A stretch of DNA of 64,000 bases from Streptococcus gordonii (lineage in GTDB: Bacteria > Bacillota > Bacilli > Lactobacillales > Streptococcaceae): the NCBI RefSeq assembly GCF_001553855.1, contig NZ_LQWV01000040.1, positions 124,001 to 188,000 of the forward strand, read 5' to 3'. Of this stretch, positions 1-8,829 are shown piece by piece; the first letter of the stretch is position 1, and each line of letters opens with the position of its first letter. A program made the translations under genes and the position numbers. The notes below the pieces were generated by a model. That model was given only the letters and a program-made list of their open reading frames with translations, searched no databases and was not told where the DNA came from.

Positions 1-90
1 TATATTTTTTAGTCAAATTTTTTCTCCTAATTTTTAGTATTATAAAAAAATATGAGAAAAATAACAAGTCTAAAGGGCAAAATAGTAACT

Positions 91-116
91 AAAAAAGCGA
101 ATCTACACGATTCACT
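91..116 (-). terminator. Intrinsic terminator of sodA
   Basis: On the minus strand an 8-bp stem (AGTGAATC / GATTCGCT, one G-T wobble) with a 5-nt loop is followed directly by six T residues. It lies 12 bp after the sodA stop. The first 90 bases of the window are AT-rich and I see nothing in them. Confidence 0.8.
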
Positions 117-127
117 CCTAATTTATA

Positions 128-733
128 TTATTTAGCTGCTGCATAAAGTTCGTTAACTTTATTCCAGTTGATCACTGAGAAGAAAGCTTTGATGTAATCA
201 GGACGAACATTACGGTATTTAACATAATAAGCATGTTCCCAAACATCCAAGCCCAAGATTGGAGTTTTACCTTCTGAGATTGGAGTATCTTGATTCGCAG
301 TTGAAACCACTTCTAATTTGCCTTCTTTATTGACAACCAACCAAGCCCAGCCTGACCCAAAACGAGTTGTTGCTGCAGTTGTGAAAGCTGCTTGGAAATC
401 TTCAAAGGATCCAAAAGTAGCATCAATGTCAGCCGCTAATTCTGCAGAAGGTGCTGTCTCTTCTGCTGTCATCAATTCCCAGAAAAGAGCGTGGTTAAGG
501 TGTCCACCACCATTGTTGATAACTGCTTGACGGATATCAGCTGGAATAGACTCGACATCAGCCAATAATTTTTCTAAATCTTCGCCAATTTCAGGGTGTT
601 TTGCAAGTGCTGCATTGACATTTGTTACATAAGTATTATGGTGTTTGTCATGGTGCAAGTGCATAGTTTCTTCATCGATATATGGCTCCAATGCATCATA
701 AGCGTAAGGAAGATCAGGTAAAATAATTGCCAT
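128..733 (-). CDS. sodA: Superoxide dismutase (Mn/Fe type)
   Basis: A 201-residue cytoplasmic superoxide dismutase that disproportionates superoxide to oxygen and peroxide. The full family signature is visible: the N-terminal helical hairpin with metal-ligand histidines ([11 protein letters not shown] near residue 25), the NHALFW motif near residue 80, GSGWAWLV near 125 and the C-terminal metal motif DVWEHAYY near 163. The length is normal. An upstream in-frame start would add 21 residues, but ATG at 733 has the AGAGG ribosome site and matches the family N-terminus ([10 protein letters not shown]). It has its own promoter just upstream and a terminator downstream, so it is probably monocistronic. 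Streptococcal SodA is usually Mn-dependent or cambialistic; metal preference cannot be read here with certainty. Confidence 0.97.
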   Translation of the reverse strand: MAIILPDLPYAYDALEPYIDEETMHLHHDKHHNTYVTNVNAALAKHPEIGEDLEKLLADVESIPADIRQAVINNGGGHLNHALFWELMTAEETAPSAELAADIDATFGSFEDFQAAFTTAATTRFGSGWAWLVVNKEGKLEVVSTANQDTPISEGKTPILGLDVWEHAYYVKYRNVRPDYIKAFFSVINWNKVNELYAAAK

Positions 734-767
734 TTGCAAAACCTCTTTTTCTTTATTTATTATGAAA

Positions 768-796
768 ATGATAACGCAATCATGTTTTTTTTTCAA
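768..796 (-). promoter_or_regulatory. sodA promoter with PerR/Fur-like box over the -10
   Basis: On the minus strand TTGAAA (791-796) and TATCAT (768-773) are separated by 17 bp, giving a predicted start about 27 nt before the SodA ATG. The segment TTATCATTTTCATAA over the -10 resembles a 7-1-7 PerR box but differs from TTATAATNATTATAA at three positions, so the operator is only a candidate. Confidence 0.7.
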
Positions 797-805
797 CTAT
801 TTTGC

Positions 806-1843
806 TTACAGATTTCCAGTTGCAATCCTAAGCAATGCAAGATCAAATAGATAATCCTTTTCGTAAAGTCCAGATTTAATCTGATAATCTGTTTCAATCA
901 AGCAAGCCATCGTTTTTTTCAAAAAGGATAGATCCAAGGAACGGGCATCCTTTAAGGCAAACTTGACTTGATAAGGATTGACCTTTCGCCCCAGATAATC
1001 AGATAAGTCCGATACAATCTGGCTTTCAGCTCGGCTCTTTTCAGCTAATAACTTAACCTGGGTAAAAATACGGAACTGCCCTAACATGATGGCAATCAGT
1101 TTGATTTCATCTTCTCCTTGTAGCCTTAGATCACTAACAAGACTTCGAGCTTCATCAACCCTTTGCTTTAGGATTAACTGAGTCAAGTCAAAAATATTGT
1201 CCTGCAAGGTCTTTGGAATAGCTTCTGTAACATCTTCAAGCTCAATTTGACCATCTGGCTTATATCCCTTTAAAAAAGATAAATTCTTACTAATTTCGCT
1301 AAATTGAAAGCCCGATTTAATCAAGAGTTGATCAAACACAGTCGGAGCAAACTGAAGATTCTTTGCTTGAGCTACTTTACTAAAATAGGACCTTAAATCC
1401 TGTTCTTTCGGCTCTGATGCTTCAAAAATCTCTGCATCTCGTTTTAAAAGCTTAACAATTCTACGTTTGCTGTCTAACTTTCCTTCTGCAAAGATAATTA
1501 GCTTGGTTGTCTCAACTGGATGTTCCAAATACGTCTCAAAAGACTTCAATTCATCATCTGACAAATTTCGCTTTTTAGCAGTTGTGATATCTATAAAATG
1601 ATCTAGAATAATAATTTTTTCATCTGAGAAAAAGGGAAGACTCACCAAGTCTAATTCCACTTGCTGGTACTCCACTTCCTTCATGTCAAACAGCGCATAA
1701 TTCAAGTCAGCTGCATTAAATTCAATTTGCTTCAACAACTGTTCTTTCAGCAATTCGAACTGTCCCAAATCATCTCCTGTTAACACAGTAAGGGGAGGTA
1801 GATTGGATAGATTTATTTTTTTGATGGCTTCAATTGCTAACAA
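806..1843 (-). CDS. holA: DNA polymerase III delta subunit
   Basis: A 345-residue clamp-loader delta subunit, which opens the beta sliding clamp and forms the DnaX complex with delta prime. The HolA layout is recognisable: N-terminal RecA-like domain starting LAIEAIKKINLSNLPPLTVL, a middle LIIFAEGKLDSKRRIVK segment and a helical C-terminal collar ending with YQIKSGLYEKDYLFDLALL. The start is TTG at 1843, with AGGAG and AAGGA purine stretches just upstream; no ATG fits better. It lies between comEC and sodA, the usual streptococcal order, but has its own extended -10 promoter. Length and content are normal. Confidence 0.93.
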   Translation of the reverse strand: MLAIEAIKKINLSNLPPLTVLTGDDLGQFELLKEQLLKQIEFNAADLNYALFDMKEVEYQQVELDLVSLPFFSDEKIIILDHFIDITTAKKRNLSDDELKSFETYLEHPVETTKLIIFAEGKLDSKRRIVKLLKRDAEIFEASEPKEQDLRSYFSKVAQAKNLQFAPTVFDQLLIKSGFQFSEISKNLSFLKGYKPDGQIELEDVTEAIPKTLQDNIFDLTQLILKQRVDEARSLVSDLRLQGEDEIKLIAIMLGQFRIFTQVKLLAEKSRAESQIVSDLSDYLGRKVNPYQVKFALKDARSLDLSFLKKTMACLIETDYQIKSGLYEKDYLFDLALLRIATGNL

Positions 1844-1882
1844 GAAATCCTTCTCCTAGTTTGTCTTATTTTGGTTCTCTAT

Positions 1883-1891
1883 ATTATACCA
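1883..1891 (-). promoter_or_regulatory. Extended -10 promoter for holA
   Basis: TGGTATAAT on the minus strand (TG-N-TATAAT) lies 40 bp upstream of the TTG start. No good -35 is seen at 17 bp, as is usual for extended -10 promoters. Confidence 0.55.
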
Positions 1892-1933
1892 CACAGCTTA
1901 AGATAATGCCTGTCCAATCTCATTCCTAAGTGG

Positions 1934-4174
1934 CTAGCGAACTGTTTCTATCTTCCAAGAACTCCATCCTTTAAATCGAATAGCACCCTGCTCATCTGTC
2001 CGTAAAATCTTGGTCTGGATTTTTTCAAATCTTTCTAAAGTTTCCTGATGCGGATGCTGGTAGCGATTGTTTTTACCAGCTGAAATCAAGGCCAACTTAG
2101 GCTTAATATGCTCTAGAAATTCTGGACTAGAAGATCCTTTAGAACCATGATGCCCAGCTTTGAGCACATCTACTCTTAAATCTGGATAGGCTGTCACCAT
2201 CTGACCTTCACCTGGAGCTTCTAAATCTCCTGTGAAAAGAAACTTGGTCCGGAAAAATTCACCATACAAGACAATTGAATCATCATTACCTCCATCTCCT
2301 TGAGTAAGCGGGTAGAGCACTTCAAGAGCCGAATCAAAAATAGGAAGCCGATCTCCCACCTCGACTACATGAACTTTAGCTTTCATCTTCTTTAACTTGC
2401 CTACAAAATCAGACTGAGTCATACTTCCTTTGGAAACATAAATTTCTCGGATAGAAAAATGCTTGGCTAAGTCCAACATATCTCCCATATGGTCTGTATC
2501 TGTGTGAGTCAGGACTAATTGATCCAAGTGATCCACTCCTCGACTTTTTAAATAAGGGATTAAGGTCGTTTCCGCATTGCTTTTTCTCACGCGCTCTTGC
2601 CAAGCCTCTTTTTTACCAATCTCCACCCGTCCTCCTGTATCAATTACAATGGTTCGGCCTCTGATATCTCTCAGAAATATACTATCTCCTTGTCCAATAT
2701 CAACCACTGTGATTTCATTTTGCAAGGGATATTTACTTAGGAAAAATAGCAAGATTGCTAACAGACTCAGACCAGCCTTAATCTTTTTTTGTTTTCTAAA
2801 ATCATAGAGTAAGGCTAAAGCTAGTAGAAGAAGAATAAGCAAAGTCAGATTGGGCTGACCTAAAACTATTGGCCTTGTTGACAGACCAGCTACCCAACGT
2901 ATAACTATTTCCAGCCATTGGAAAAAGATATTAACTTGAGTGATGGCAAACAAAGGCGAAAGGACAAAAATTAGACTCAAGAGAGGCAACATAAATACAT
3001 CAAAAACGATTGAAAAAAGGAAGGTCAAGAGGATAGACCAAGGCTGGAATTCTGCAAAATAATAGATAAGAATTGGTAAAATACCTAGCGAGATGCTTAA
3101 ACTCTCTAGCACTGCTTTGCGAAAACCACTAGAATCTTTAAAGTCCAACATCGTGATGATAAAGGCATAAGCGCAAGATAGGACTCCGCCTGTTGTCAGG
3201 AGAAAGCTTGGCATAAGAAGCATTAAGACCAGCATGGTCATCGCAAAATTATCCAAGCGCCTCACTCCAAATTGAGACAACAACTTTTGCACTAAACTTC
3301 TCACTACTGACACAGAAAATCCGGTCAAACCAGCATAAATAAAGGACAAAGGGAATTGCAACCAATCTACTGTTTCCATTCTTAAGCCAATGCGTAGAAG
3401 AATTTTTCGAAAGACATCCATAAAAAAGCCAACTTGCATTCCTGATAAAGCAAAAAGATGGATAATTCCTAAACTTGAGTACAAGTCATTCATCTCTGCA
3501 AAATCAATATCTAAATCACCAAACAAGAGTCCTGTCATGTAGTGACTCATCGGGCTTGGAAAAGTAGACTTAATGAAAACCAAGGCCTTCCTACGCCAAA
3601 CAGACAGCCAATCAAATGGATTAGCAGACTGACTAGAACGACTAGAGATAATCCCACTGACCTTAACCGTCCGATAGATTCCCTGACTTTTTAAATAAGC
3701 CTGATAGTCAAAGCCAGAGAAATTGCGCTGTCCTTCTGCTAGATTGAACTCCGCTTCTATCTCTAAAGTGACCAAGTCAGTTAGTTTTTGAAAAGTTTTT
3801 TTCTCTCTTGGACTTGCTAATTTGTAGTAGAGCTGATAGAGTCTGCCAGCTATTCTACCACGGAATGACAGGGAATCTCCATTTACTTTAATTGTATCTG
3901 GTAAAACTAAGACTTGTCTTGCTGGAGCTGGTTGAGACTGAAAGGTTCGCTCCGTCAACTCGCGTCTAGCATAAAAAAAGATAGCAAAACAGGCTAGGAT
4001 AGCCAAAGTTGGCAACCATTTCTTTCTTGGATAATGCCAGATTAGGCGAGCTATAAGCAGAAAAACTCCCAGATAAGCGAGCTTTTCCCCACTATAAATA
4101 GCGAAGTAAAGCCAAACCAAAAGAAAGCACAAATAGATTGGTGAAAGGGGAAGTTTTTTAATCCACTGTGACAT
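1934..4174 (-). CDS. comEC: Competence DNA-uptake channel ComEC/Rec2
   Basis: A 746-residue polytopic membrane protein that forms the channel carrying single-stranded DNA into the cell during transformation. The N-terminal third contains hydrophobic segments and an extracellular OB-like region. The central competence domain contains LFALSGMQVGFF and a run of membrane helices. The C-terminal 240 residues form a metallo-beta-lactamase-like domain with LTHTDTDHMGD, GDLEAPGE and KAGHHGSKGS, the probable nuclease part. The ATG at 4174 overlaps the end of comEA by 17 bp, so the two are translated together and share the late-competence promoter. No frame disruption is seen, so the gene should be functional. 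Confidence 0.96.
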   Translation of the reverse strand: MSQWIKKLPLSPIYLCFLLVWLYFAIYSGEKLAYLGVFLLIARLIWHYPRKKWLPTLAILACFAIFFYARRELTERTFQSQPAPARQVLVLPDTIKVNGDSLSFRGRIAGRLYQLYYKLASPREKKTFQKLTDLVTLEIEAEFNLAEGQRNFSGFDYQAYLKSQGIYRTVKVSGIISSRSSQSANPFDWLSVWRRKALVFIKSTFPSPMSHYMTGLLFGDLDIDFAEMNDLYSSLGIIHLFALSGMQVGFFMDVFRKILLRIGLRMETVDWLQFPLSFIYAGLTGFSVSVVRSLVQKLLSQFGVRRLDNFAMTMLVLMLLMPSFLLTTGGVLSCAYAFIITMLDFKDSSGFRKAVLESLSISLGILPILIYYFAEFQPWSILLTFLFSIVFDVFMLPLLSLIFVLSPLFAITQVNIFFQWLEIVIRWVAGLSTRPIVLGQPNLTLLILLLLALALLYDFRKQKKIKAGLSLLAILLFFLSKYPLQNEITVVDIGQGDSIFLRDIRGRTIVIDTGGRVEIGKKEAWQERVRKSNAETTLIPYLKSRGVDHLDQLVLTHTDTDHMGDMLDLAKHFSIREIYVSKGSMTQSDFVGKLKKMKAKVHVVEVGDRLPIFDSALEVLYPLTQGDGGNDDSIVLYGEFFRTKFLFTGDLEAPGEGQMVTAYPDLRVDVLKAGHHGSKGSSSPEFLEHIKPKLALISAGKNNRYQHPHQETLERFEKIQTKILRTDEQGAIRFKGWSSWKIETVR

Positions 4175-4826
4175 ATTCTTTTAATTTTTCCAGAGTTTTG
4201 GCCCCAATACCTGATACATTTTTTAGATCATCTACAGACTTAAATCTACCATTGGCTTCTCGGTAAGCAATAATATCCTGAGCTCGTTTTTGTCCGATGC
4301 CTGAAATAGTTTGAAAGTCTGCTTCTGTTGCTGTATTTAGATTGACCAGCGCGGATTTCGCCTGGCCCGTTCCTGATGTTGCACTTGCAGGGGCACTCGT
4401 CGTAACATCTACAGCATTTTCTCCGACCTTGGCTACATATACTACCGCCTCGTCGCTCAGTTTCTGAGCCTGATTGACGGATTTTAAGTCAGCTTCGTCA
4501 GTTAAACCACCTGCCTTTTCTAAAGCATCATGAACCCGACTATTAGACTGCAACTGATAGACACCAGGCTTTTTTACCGCACCCTTGACATCAACTGTAA
4601 CCAACTGATCTTCTGTCTCGGCTTGACTGATCTCATTACTCTTGTTACTTTTTTCATTCATATATGAACTAGAGGAAGAAGTTTGCTCTGTCAATTGCTG
4701 AACATCTGTCCCCCCTTGGTCTCTTCCCTGTAGTAAAATAAAGCCTGCTGCAATCACCCCCAATAGACCAAGACCTAGAGCAATTTTATATTGCTTTGCT
4801 TTTTCTATCAAATCTTCTATCATCAT
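4158..4826 (-). CDS. comEA: Competence DNA receptor ComEA
   Basis: A 222-residue membrane-anchored DNA-binding protein that receives double-stranded DNA at the cell surface and passes it to ComEC. One N-terminal transmembrane helix (about residues 16-34, IALGLGLLGVIAAGFILL) is followed by a Ser/Glu-rich linker, a SLBB-like domain (VTVDVKGAVKKPGVYQL onwards) and a C-terminal pair of helix-hairpin-helix motifs (VNLNTATEADFQTISGIG and SVDDLKNVSGIGAKTLEKL). Two tandem ATGs follow AAAGGAGAA; the first (4826) or second (4823) may be used. A perfect cin-box lies 33 bp upstream, so expression should need the competence sigma factor SigX. Confidence 0.96.
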   Translation of the reverse strand: MMIEDLIEKAKQYKIALGLGLLGVIAAGFILLQGRDQGGTDVQQLTEQTSSSSSYMNEKSNKSNEISQAETEDQLVTVDVKGAVKKPGVYQLQSNSRVHDALEKAGGLTDEADLKSVNQAQKLSDEAVVYVAKVGENAVDVTTSAPASATSGTGQAKSALVNLNTATEADFQTISGIGQKRAQDIIAYREANGRFKSVDDLKNVSGIGAKTLEKLKEYVTVD

Positions 4827-4858
4827 TTCTCCTTTAGTAAAATTAAGTATTACCTATT

Positions 4859-4866
4859 TATTCGTA
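4859..4866 (-). promoter_or_regulatory. cin-box (SigX/ComX promoter element) for comEA-comEC
   Basis: The minus strand reads TACGAATA, an exact match to the streptococcal late-competence cin-box, 33 bp before the comEA start. It is the strongest direct evidence that this strain carries the ComX-dependent transformation regulon. Confidence 0.9.
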
Positions 4867-4872
4867 AAAGAA

Positions 4873-4898
4873 GAAAAAAAGCCAAGTAAACTTGACTT
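4873..4898 (-). terminator. Terminator of the 4920-5447 gene
   Basis: Minus-strand stem AAGTCAAG / CTTGGCTT with a 4-nt loop is followed by a T tract. It insulates the competence promoter only 7 bp further on from upstream transcription. Confidence 0.8.
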
Positions 4899-4919
4899 TT
4901 GATAATTTTAGGATATTTC

Positions 4920-5447
4920 TTAATTTCTTTTACTGATTCTATAAATCCAAGCATGAATGGTTGGAGCCTGTTTATGTAGAAAAAGCAGATTACCTAAGAG
5001 AGCTAGCATGACTAGAATGCTGAGCAGAATCAGTAAAACCCAAGAAACTGAATTCTGAGATAAATAGACCGCTAAAATCACTAACAAGATTGGAAAGGTT
5101 AGAACTGCAGTCAGTCCACCTGGAAGCAAAGAGCGAAATTTTATAACCTGACTAATGTGGCCCAATAAATGCAAGGTATGACAGATAGTAATTGCTAAGG
5201 CTAACTCAGAAAATCGGCAGAGAATTGCTACTAAGAGCAGGAGGAAAGCTAAAATAAATTCCTCAGCAATCATCAAGGCTAAGCTCTCGGCCGAAGGATA
5301 ACTTGACTTTCCTGCAATGAACATTTCCTTCTGATAAGCAGGGTGGTCTTGATTCTGTTTGATCCAAGGTTTGACAAGTATAATTTCATCAAACTCATGA
5401 ATCATAAAAAGCGATAGGACGATAAAAGACAATAAGGCTAGTGACAT
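4920..5447 (-). CDS. Small membrane protein, HXXEE-like
   Basis: A 175-residue integral membrane protein with about five hydrophobic segments. Near residue 17 is IHEFDE and near residue 90 CHTLHLLGH; the spacing of His and acidic residues resembles the HXXEE membrane-protein family, whose function is unknown. The ATG at 5447 is preceded by GAAAGGAG. It is followed by its own terminator and lies between comEA and plsC, with no obvious functional tie to either. The family assignment is by motif resemblance only. Confidence 0.7.
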   Translation of the reverse strand: MSLALLSFIVLSLFMIHEFDEIILVKPWIKQNQDHPAYQKEMFIAGKSSYPSAESLALMIAEEFILAFLLLLVAILCRFSELALAITICHTLHLLGHISQVIKFRSLLPGGLTAVLTFPILLVILAVYLSQNSVSWVLLILLSILVMLALLGNLLFLHKQAPTIHAWIYRISKRN

Positions 5448-5485
5448 AGCTTCTCCTTTCTCCTAAAAGAAAATGACAACTAATC

Positions 5486-6226
5486 CTATTTTTTATGTTT
5501 ATCCGGATCCCAGACGAAGCTAGCTAGGAAGCTAAAAAGAATAGTTAAGAGACCAATGATAGCTGCTGGAACAAAGGCCAACAAGCGCAATACACGCCAT
5601 AAGATGTTTGGCGCTTTAGCTTTTTGATAAGGAGCAACCTCTGCATCTAGTCGATCAAACTCTGCTTGAATCCGTCTTGCCACTTCTTCAATCCCTGCGT
5701 CATCCATCCGCTTAATATCAGAAATATCAATTGGATTACCAAAATTCATATCCACCCGTTGACCAGAAGCTAATCCCTTAAGAGACATAGGACCAGCGTA
5801 AATGGCTGGCATAATCCGAACCTTGGCCATCTTGGCAATAACAGCAACACCACCCTTAACATCCGTTGAATGACGACTGCCACTTGGAAACATGATCAAG
5901 GAACGATTGCTCTTTTTCAGCATGTTGACAGGGTATTTGATAGCTGAAGGTCCTGGATTTTCACGATCAATAGGGAAGGCACCACACATCCGAATCCACC
6001 AGCCGAAAATACGATTTTTAAACAACTCTTTTTTAGCCATAAAGATAAATTGCTTAGGCTTGGTAGCAAAAGCCATATAAACAGGATCCCACCAGGTCCT
6101 GTGTGGTGCGACTAAAATATAATTTTCATCCTTAGAAGGAATTTTATCCAAATTGTGATAATGGGCGTTTCCATTTAAAGCCCATAGAATAAACATTACT
6201 AATCCTCTTAAATAGGTATAAAACAT
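5486..6226 (-). CDS. plsC: 1-acyl-sn-glycerol-3-phosphate acyltransferase
   Basis: A 246-residue membrane-associated acyltransferase that adds the second acyl chain to lysophosphatidic acid to make phosphatidic acid. The HX4D catalytic motif is HRTWWD (about residue 42), the substrate motif is FPIDREN near 89, and MFPSGSRH near 115 replaces the common EGTR block. Hydrophobic segments lie at the N-terminus and near residue 220. I choose ATG at 6226 (MFYTYLRG) because AAAGG lies 9 nt upstream; a GTG two codons earlier is possible. A TTGCAG-17-TATAAT promoter lies just upstream and diverges from the neighbouring ATPase promoter. Confidence 0.93.
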   Translation of the reverse strand: MFYTYLRGLVMFILWALNGNAHYHNLDKIPSKDENYILVAPHRTWWDPVYMAFATKPKQFIFMAKKELFKNRIFGWWIRMCGAFPIDRENPGPSAIKYPVNMLKKSNRSLIMFPSGSRHSTDVKGGVAVIAKMAKVRIMPAIYAGPMSLKGLASGQRVDMNFGNPIDISDIKRMDDAGIEEVARRIQAEFDRLDAEVAPYQKAKAPNILWRVLRLLAFVPAAIIGLLTILFSFLASFVWDPDKHKK

Positions 6227-6258
6227 AATCACAAACCTTTCTATGCATTCACTTTTCC

Positions 6259-6287
6259 ATTATACCTCAACCTTCTATCAACTGCAA
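6259..6287 (-). promoter_or_regulatory. Promoter of plsC
   Basis: Minus strand TTGCAG, 17 bp, TATAAT. The predicted start is near 6252, about 26 nt before the plsC ATG. Confidence 0.6.
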
Positions 6288-6320
6288 TGTTTTTCATTTT
6301 TGCTTGGAGGCAGATTCCAT

Positions 6321-6349
6321 TAGAAATTTTCCCTAAAAAATGATATGAT
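6321..6349 (+). promoter_or_regulatory. Promoter of the 6356 ATPase; predicted leaderless
   Basis: TAGAAA, 17 bp, TATGAT with an upstream TG (extended -10). The last base of the -10 is 6 bp before the ATG at 6356, so the predicted +1 is the A of the ATG. There is no Shine-Dalgarno site in front of the start. Confidence 0.6.
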
Positions 6350-6355
6350 AGCGAC

Positions 6356-8725
6356 ATGGAAAATATGAAAAACGTTACTGGTTTAACATCTGACCAGGTG
6401 TCTGAAAAAATCCAACAAGGCCTAACTAACGATTTTACGGCTAAGACCAGCTCCAGCACTTGGGATATTATTAAACGCAATGTGTTTACACTATTTAACG
6501 CTCTAAACTTTGTTATTGCTCTTGCGCTGGCTTTTGTTCAAGCCTGGAGCAATATGGTATTCTTTGCAGTCATATCATTCAATGCCTTAACTGGTATTAT
6601 GACTGAACTTCGGGCAAAACGAATGATTGACAAGCTGAATCTTATGACTAGAGAAAAGATTAGCGTGATTCGAAATGGCCAGCAAGAAAAGATAGATCCT
6701 GAAGAAATCGTTTTAGAGGACGTGATTCAGTTGTCAGCTGGAGAACAGGTTCCCAGTGATGCTATTGTACTAGATGGCTTTGCAGAAGCTAATGAAGCCA
6801 TGCTTACTGGTGAAAGTGATCTCGTACTCAAAGAAATTGGCGATCAATTGCTGTCTGGTAGTTTTTTAGCCAGCGGACAGGTCTTAGCCCAGGTATCTCA
6901 AGTAGGGGCTAATAACTACGCTGCTAAACTGATGCTAGAAGCCAAAACTCTTAAGCCACTTAACTCTCGCATCTTGGATTCATTGAATAAAATCGCTGCT
7001 TTTACTGGAAAAATCATCATTCCCTGTGGTTTAGCGCTCTTCTTTGAAGCCTTACTTATCAAACAGCTTCCTGTCAAAGACTCTGTTATCAATTCATCAA
7101 CAGCCCTGTTGGGTATGCTTCCAAAAGGAATTGCCCTGTTGACTATCACTTCGCTCTTAACAGCTGTTATTAAACTGGGGATGCGCAAGGTCCTGGTCCA
7201 AGAAATGTACTCTGTCGAAACTCTAGCGCACGTAGATACTTTATGCTTGGATAAAACAGGAACTATTACTGAAGGTAAGATGAAGGTTGAGCAAGTTTAT
7301 CCCTTGTCAGAATCTATTTCAGCAGAGACCATCTCAGATATTTTAGCAAGCTATATGGCCAACAGCGAGGATAAAAATCCTACTGCGCAAGCTATTCGTA
7401 AACGATTCCCTTCAGCCCTAACAAAATACCAAACATCAAATATCATCCCCTTCTCCAGTGATCGAAAATGGGGAGCCATGGAAATGGAACCCTTTGGGAC
7501 TATCTTCCTGGGGGCGCCAGAAATCTTGCTTCATCAGCAAAACCTAAAACCAGTTCAAGAAGCCCAAGAACGTGGTTCTCGTGTTCTGGCTCTGGCTTCT
7601 AGTACTGATAAACTTAACCACCAGCACATGACGCTTCCCCAACAGATTGAAGTTCTGGCTGTCTTAGAAATTACAGATCCTATCCGGCAAGGGGCTGCTG
7701 ATACACTCGAATACTTGCGATCCCAAGACGTTAATCTGAAAATCATCTCTGGTGATAATCCAATTACTGTTTCAAATATTGCCGCCAAGGCAGGCTTTGA
7801 GAACTATCAAAACTATCTTGACTGTTCGACTGTCTCAGATACTGACTTGATTGCTACAGCTGAAGAAACGGCTATCTTTGGCCGTGTGTCTCCTCACCAG
7901 AAAAAACTCATTATTCAGACTTTGAAAAAAGCAGGCCATACAACAGCCATGACTGGTGACGGGGTAAACGACATTCTAGCCCTGCGCGAAGCAGACTGCT
8001 CAATTGTTATGGCTGAAGGAGATCCTGCGACACGGCAGATTGCTAATCTCGTTCTTCTCAACTCAGACTTTAATGATGTCCCCGAAATTCTCTTTGAAGG
8101 TCGGCGCGTGGTAAATAACATTGCCCGTATCGCTCCTATTTTCTTGGTGAAGACCATCTACTCCTTTATCTTGACCATGATTTGTATCGCCAGCATTTTG
8201 TTAGGAAATAAAGAATGGCTTCTAGTCTTTCCTTTCATTCCAGTGCAAATCACCCTCTTTGACCAATTTGTTGAAGGATTTCCTCCTTTCGTACTTACCT
8301 TTGAGCGCAATATCCGTCCGGTAGAGCCTAAGTTTCTAAAAAAGGCAATTTTCAAAGCCCTACCAAGCGGACTCATGGTTGTCTTCAGTGTACTCTTTGT
8401 CCGAATTTTTGGTACTTATAATGGCTGGAGTTCTCTTGATATGTCTACAGTATCTTACTACTTACTAGGAACCATTGGTTTTCTTTCTGTTGCTCGTGCC
8501 TGCATTCCACTCAATCTTTGGAGAATTCTTCTCATCATCTGGTCTATTGGAGGATTTTTCGGAACAGCCTACCTCCTTCGTTCCTTTATCGAAATTGGAA
8601 CCTTGACCAGTCAAACTACCCCTATCTTCCTTATCCTGGCCTTGGTCTTCAGCCTTATTTTTATCTTGGTCAATTACCTCCAAGAAAAAAATGAACGGCC
8701 TTCTAATGGCCAATTCAGCAATTGA
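6356..8725 (+). CDS. Cation-transporting P-type ATPase (Exp7/CtpE-like)
   Basis: A 789-residue P-type ATPase. The actuator motif LTGES lies near residue 145, the phosphorylation motif LDKTGTITEG near 297, the hinge TGDGVNDILALREAD near 531, and four or more transmembrane helices follow at the C-terminus. The first two membrane helices lie near residues 42-90 and M4 has GMLPKGI rather than PEGLP, so it lacks the glutamate of the SERCA Ca site. It resembles pneumococcal Exp7 and mycobacterial CtpE; the transported ion (Ca2+ has been proposed for CtpE) is inferred. The ATG has no ribosome site and coincides with the predicted transcription start. A strong terminator follows. Confidence 0.9.
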   Translation: MENMKNVTGLTSDQVSEKIQQGLTNDFTAKTSSSTWDIIKRNVFTLFNALNFVIALALAFVQAWSNMVFFAVISFNALTGIMTELRAKRMIDKLNLMTREKISVIRNGQQEKIDPEEIVLEDVIQLSAGEQVPSDAIVLDGFAEANEAMLTGESDLVLKEIGDQLLSGSFLASGQVLAQVSQVGANNYAAKLMLEAKTLKPLNSRILDSLNKIAAFTGKIIIPCGLALFFEALLIKQLPVKDSVINSSTALLGMLPKGIALLTITSLLTAVIKLGMRKVLVQEMYSVETLAHVDTLCLDKTGTITEGKMKVEQVYPLSESISAETISDILASYMANSEDKNPTAQAIRKRFPSALTKYQTSNIIPFSSDRKWGAMEMEPFGTIFLGAPEILLHQQNLKPVQEAQERGSRVLALASSTDKLNHQHMTLPQQIEVLAVLEITDPIRQGAADTLEYLRSQDVNLKIISGDNPITVSNIAAKAGFENYQNYLDCSTVSDTDLIATAEETAIFGRVSPHQKKLIIQTLKKAGHTTAMTGDGVNDILALREADCSIVMAEGDPATRQIANLVLLNSDFNDVPEILFEGRRVVNNIARIAPIFLVKTIYSFILTMICIASILLGNKEWLLVFPFIPVQITLFDQFVEGFPPFVLTFERNIRPVEPKFLKKAIFKALPSGLMVVFSVLFVRIFGTYNGWSSLDMSTVSYYLLGTIGFLSVARACIPLNLWRILLIIWSIGGFFGTAYLLRSFIEIGTLTSQTTPIFLILALVFSLIFILVNYLQEKNERPSNGQFSN

Positions 8726-8749
8726 AGATAGAATTACAAAATATTCATT

Positions 8750-8784
8750 AAAGTTCTAACATTTTTCTAGTTAGAACTTTTTTC
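8750..8784 (+). terminator. Terminator after the Exp7-like ATPase
   Basis: An 11-bp perfect stem AAAGTTCTAAC / GTTAGAACTTT with a 9-nt loop, followed by TTTTC. Confidence 0.85.
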
Positions 8785-8793
8785 TATTCAAGA

Positions 8794-8823
8794 TTGAATT
8801 CGTCCTTTGACTCGTGCTATAAT
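8794..8823 (+). promoter_or_regulatory. Promoter of the 8830 methyltransferase; predicted leaderless
   Basis: TTGAAT, 18 bp, TATAAT with TGC in front of the -10. Six bases separate the -10 from the ATG at 8830, so transcription should start at the start codon. Confidence 0.65.
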
Positions 8824-8829
8824 AACACT

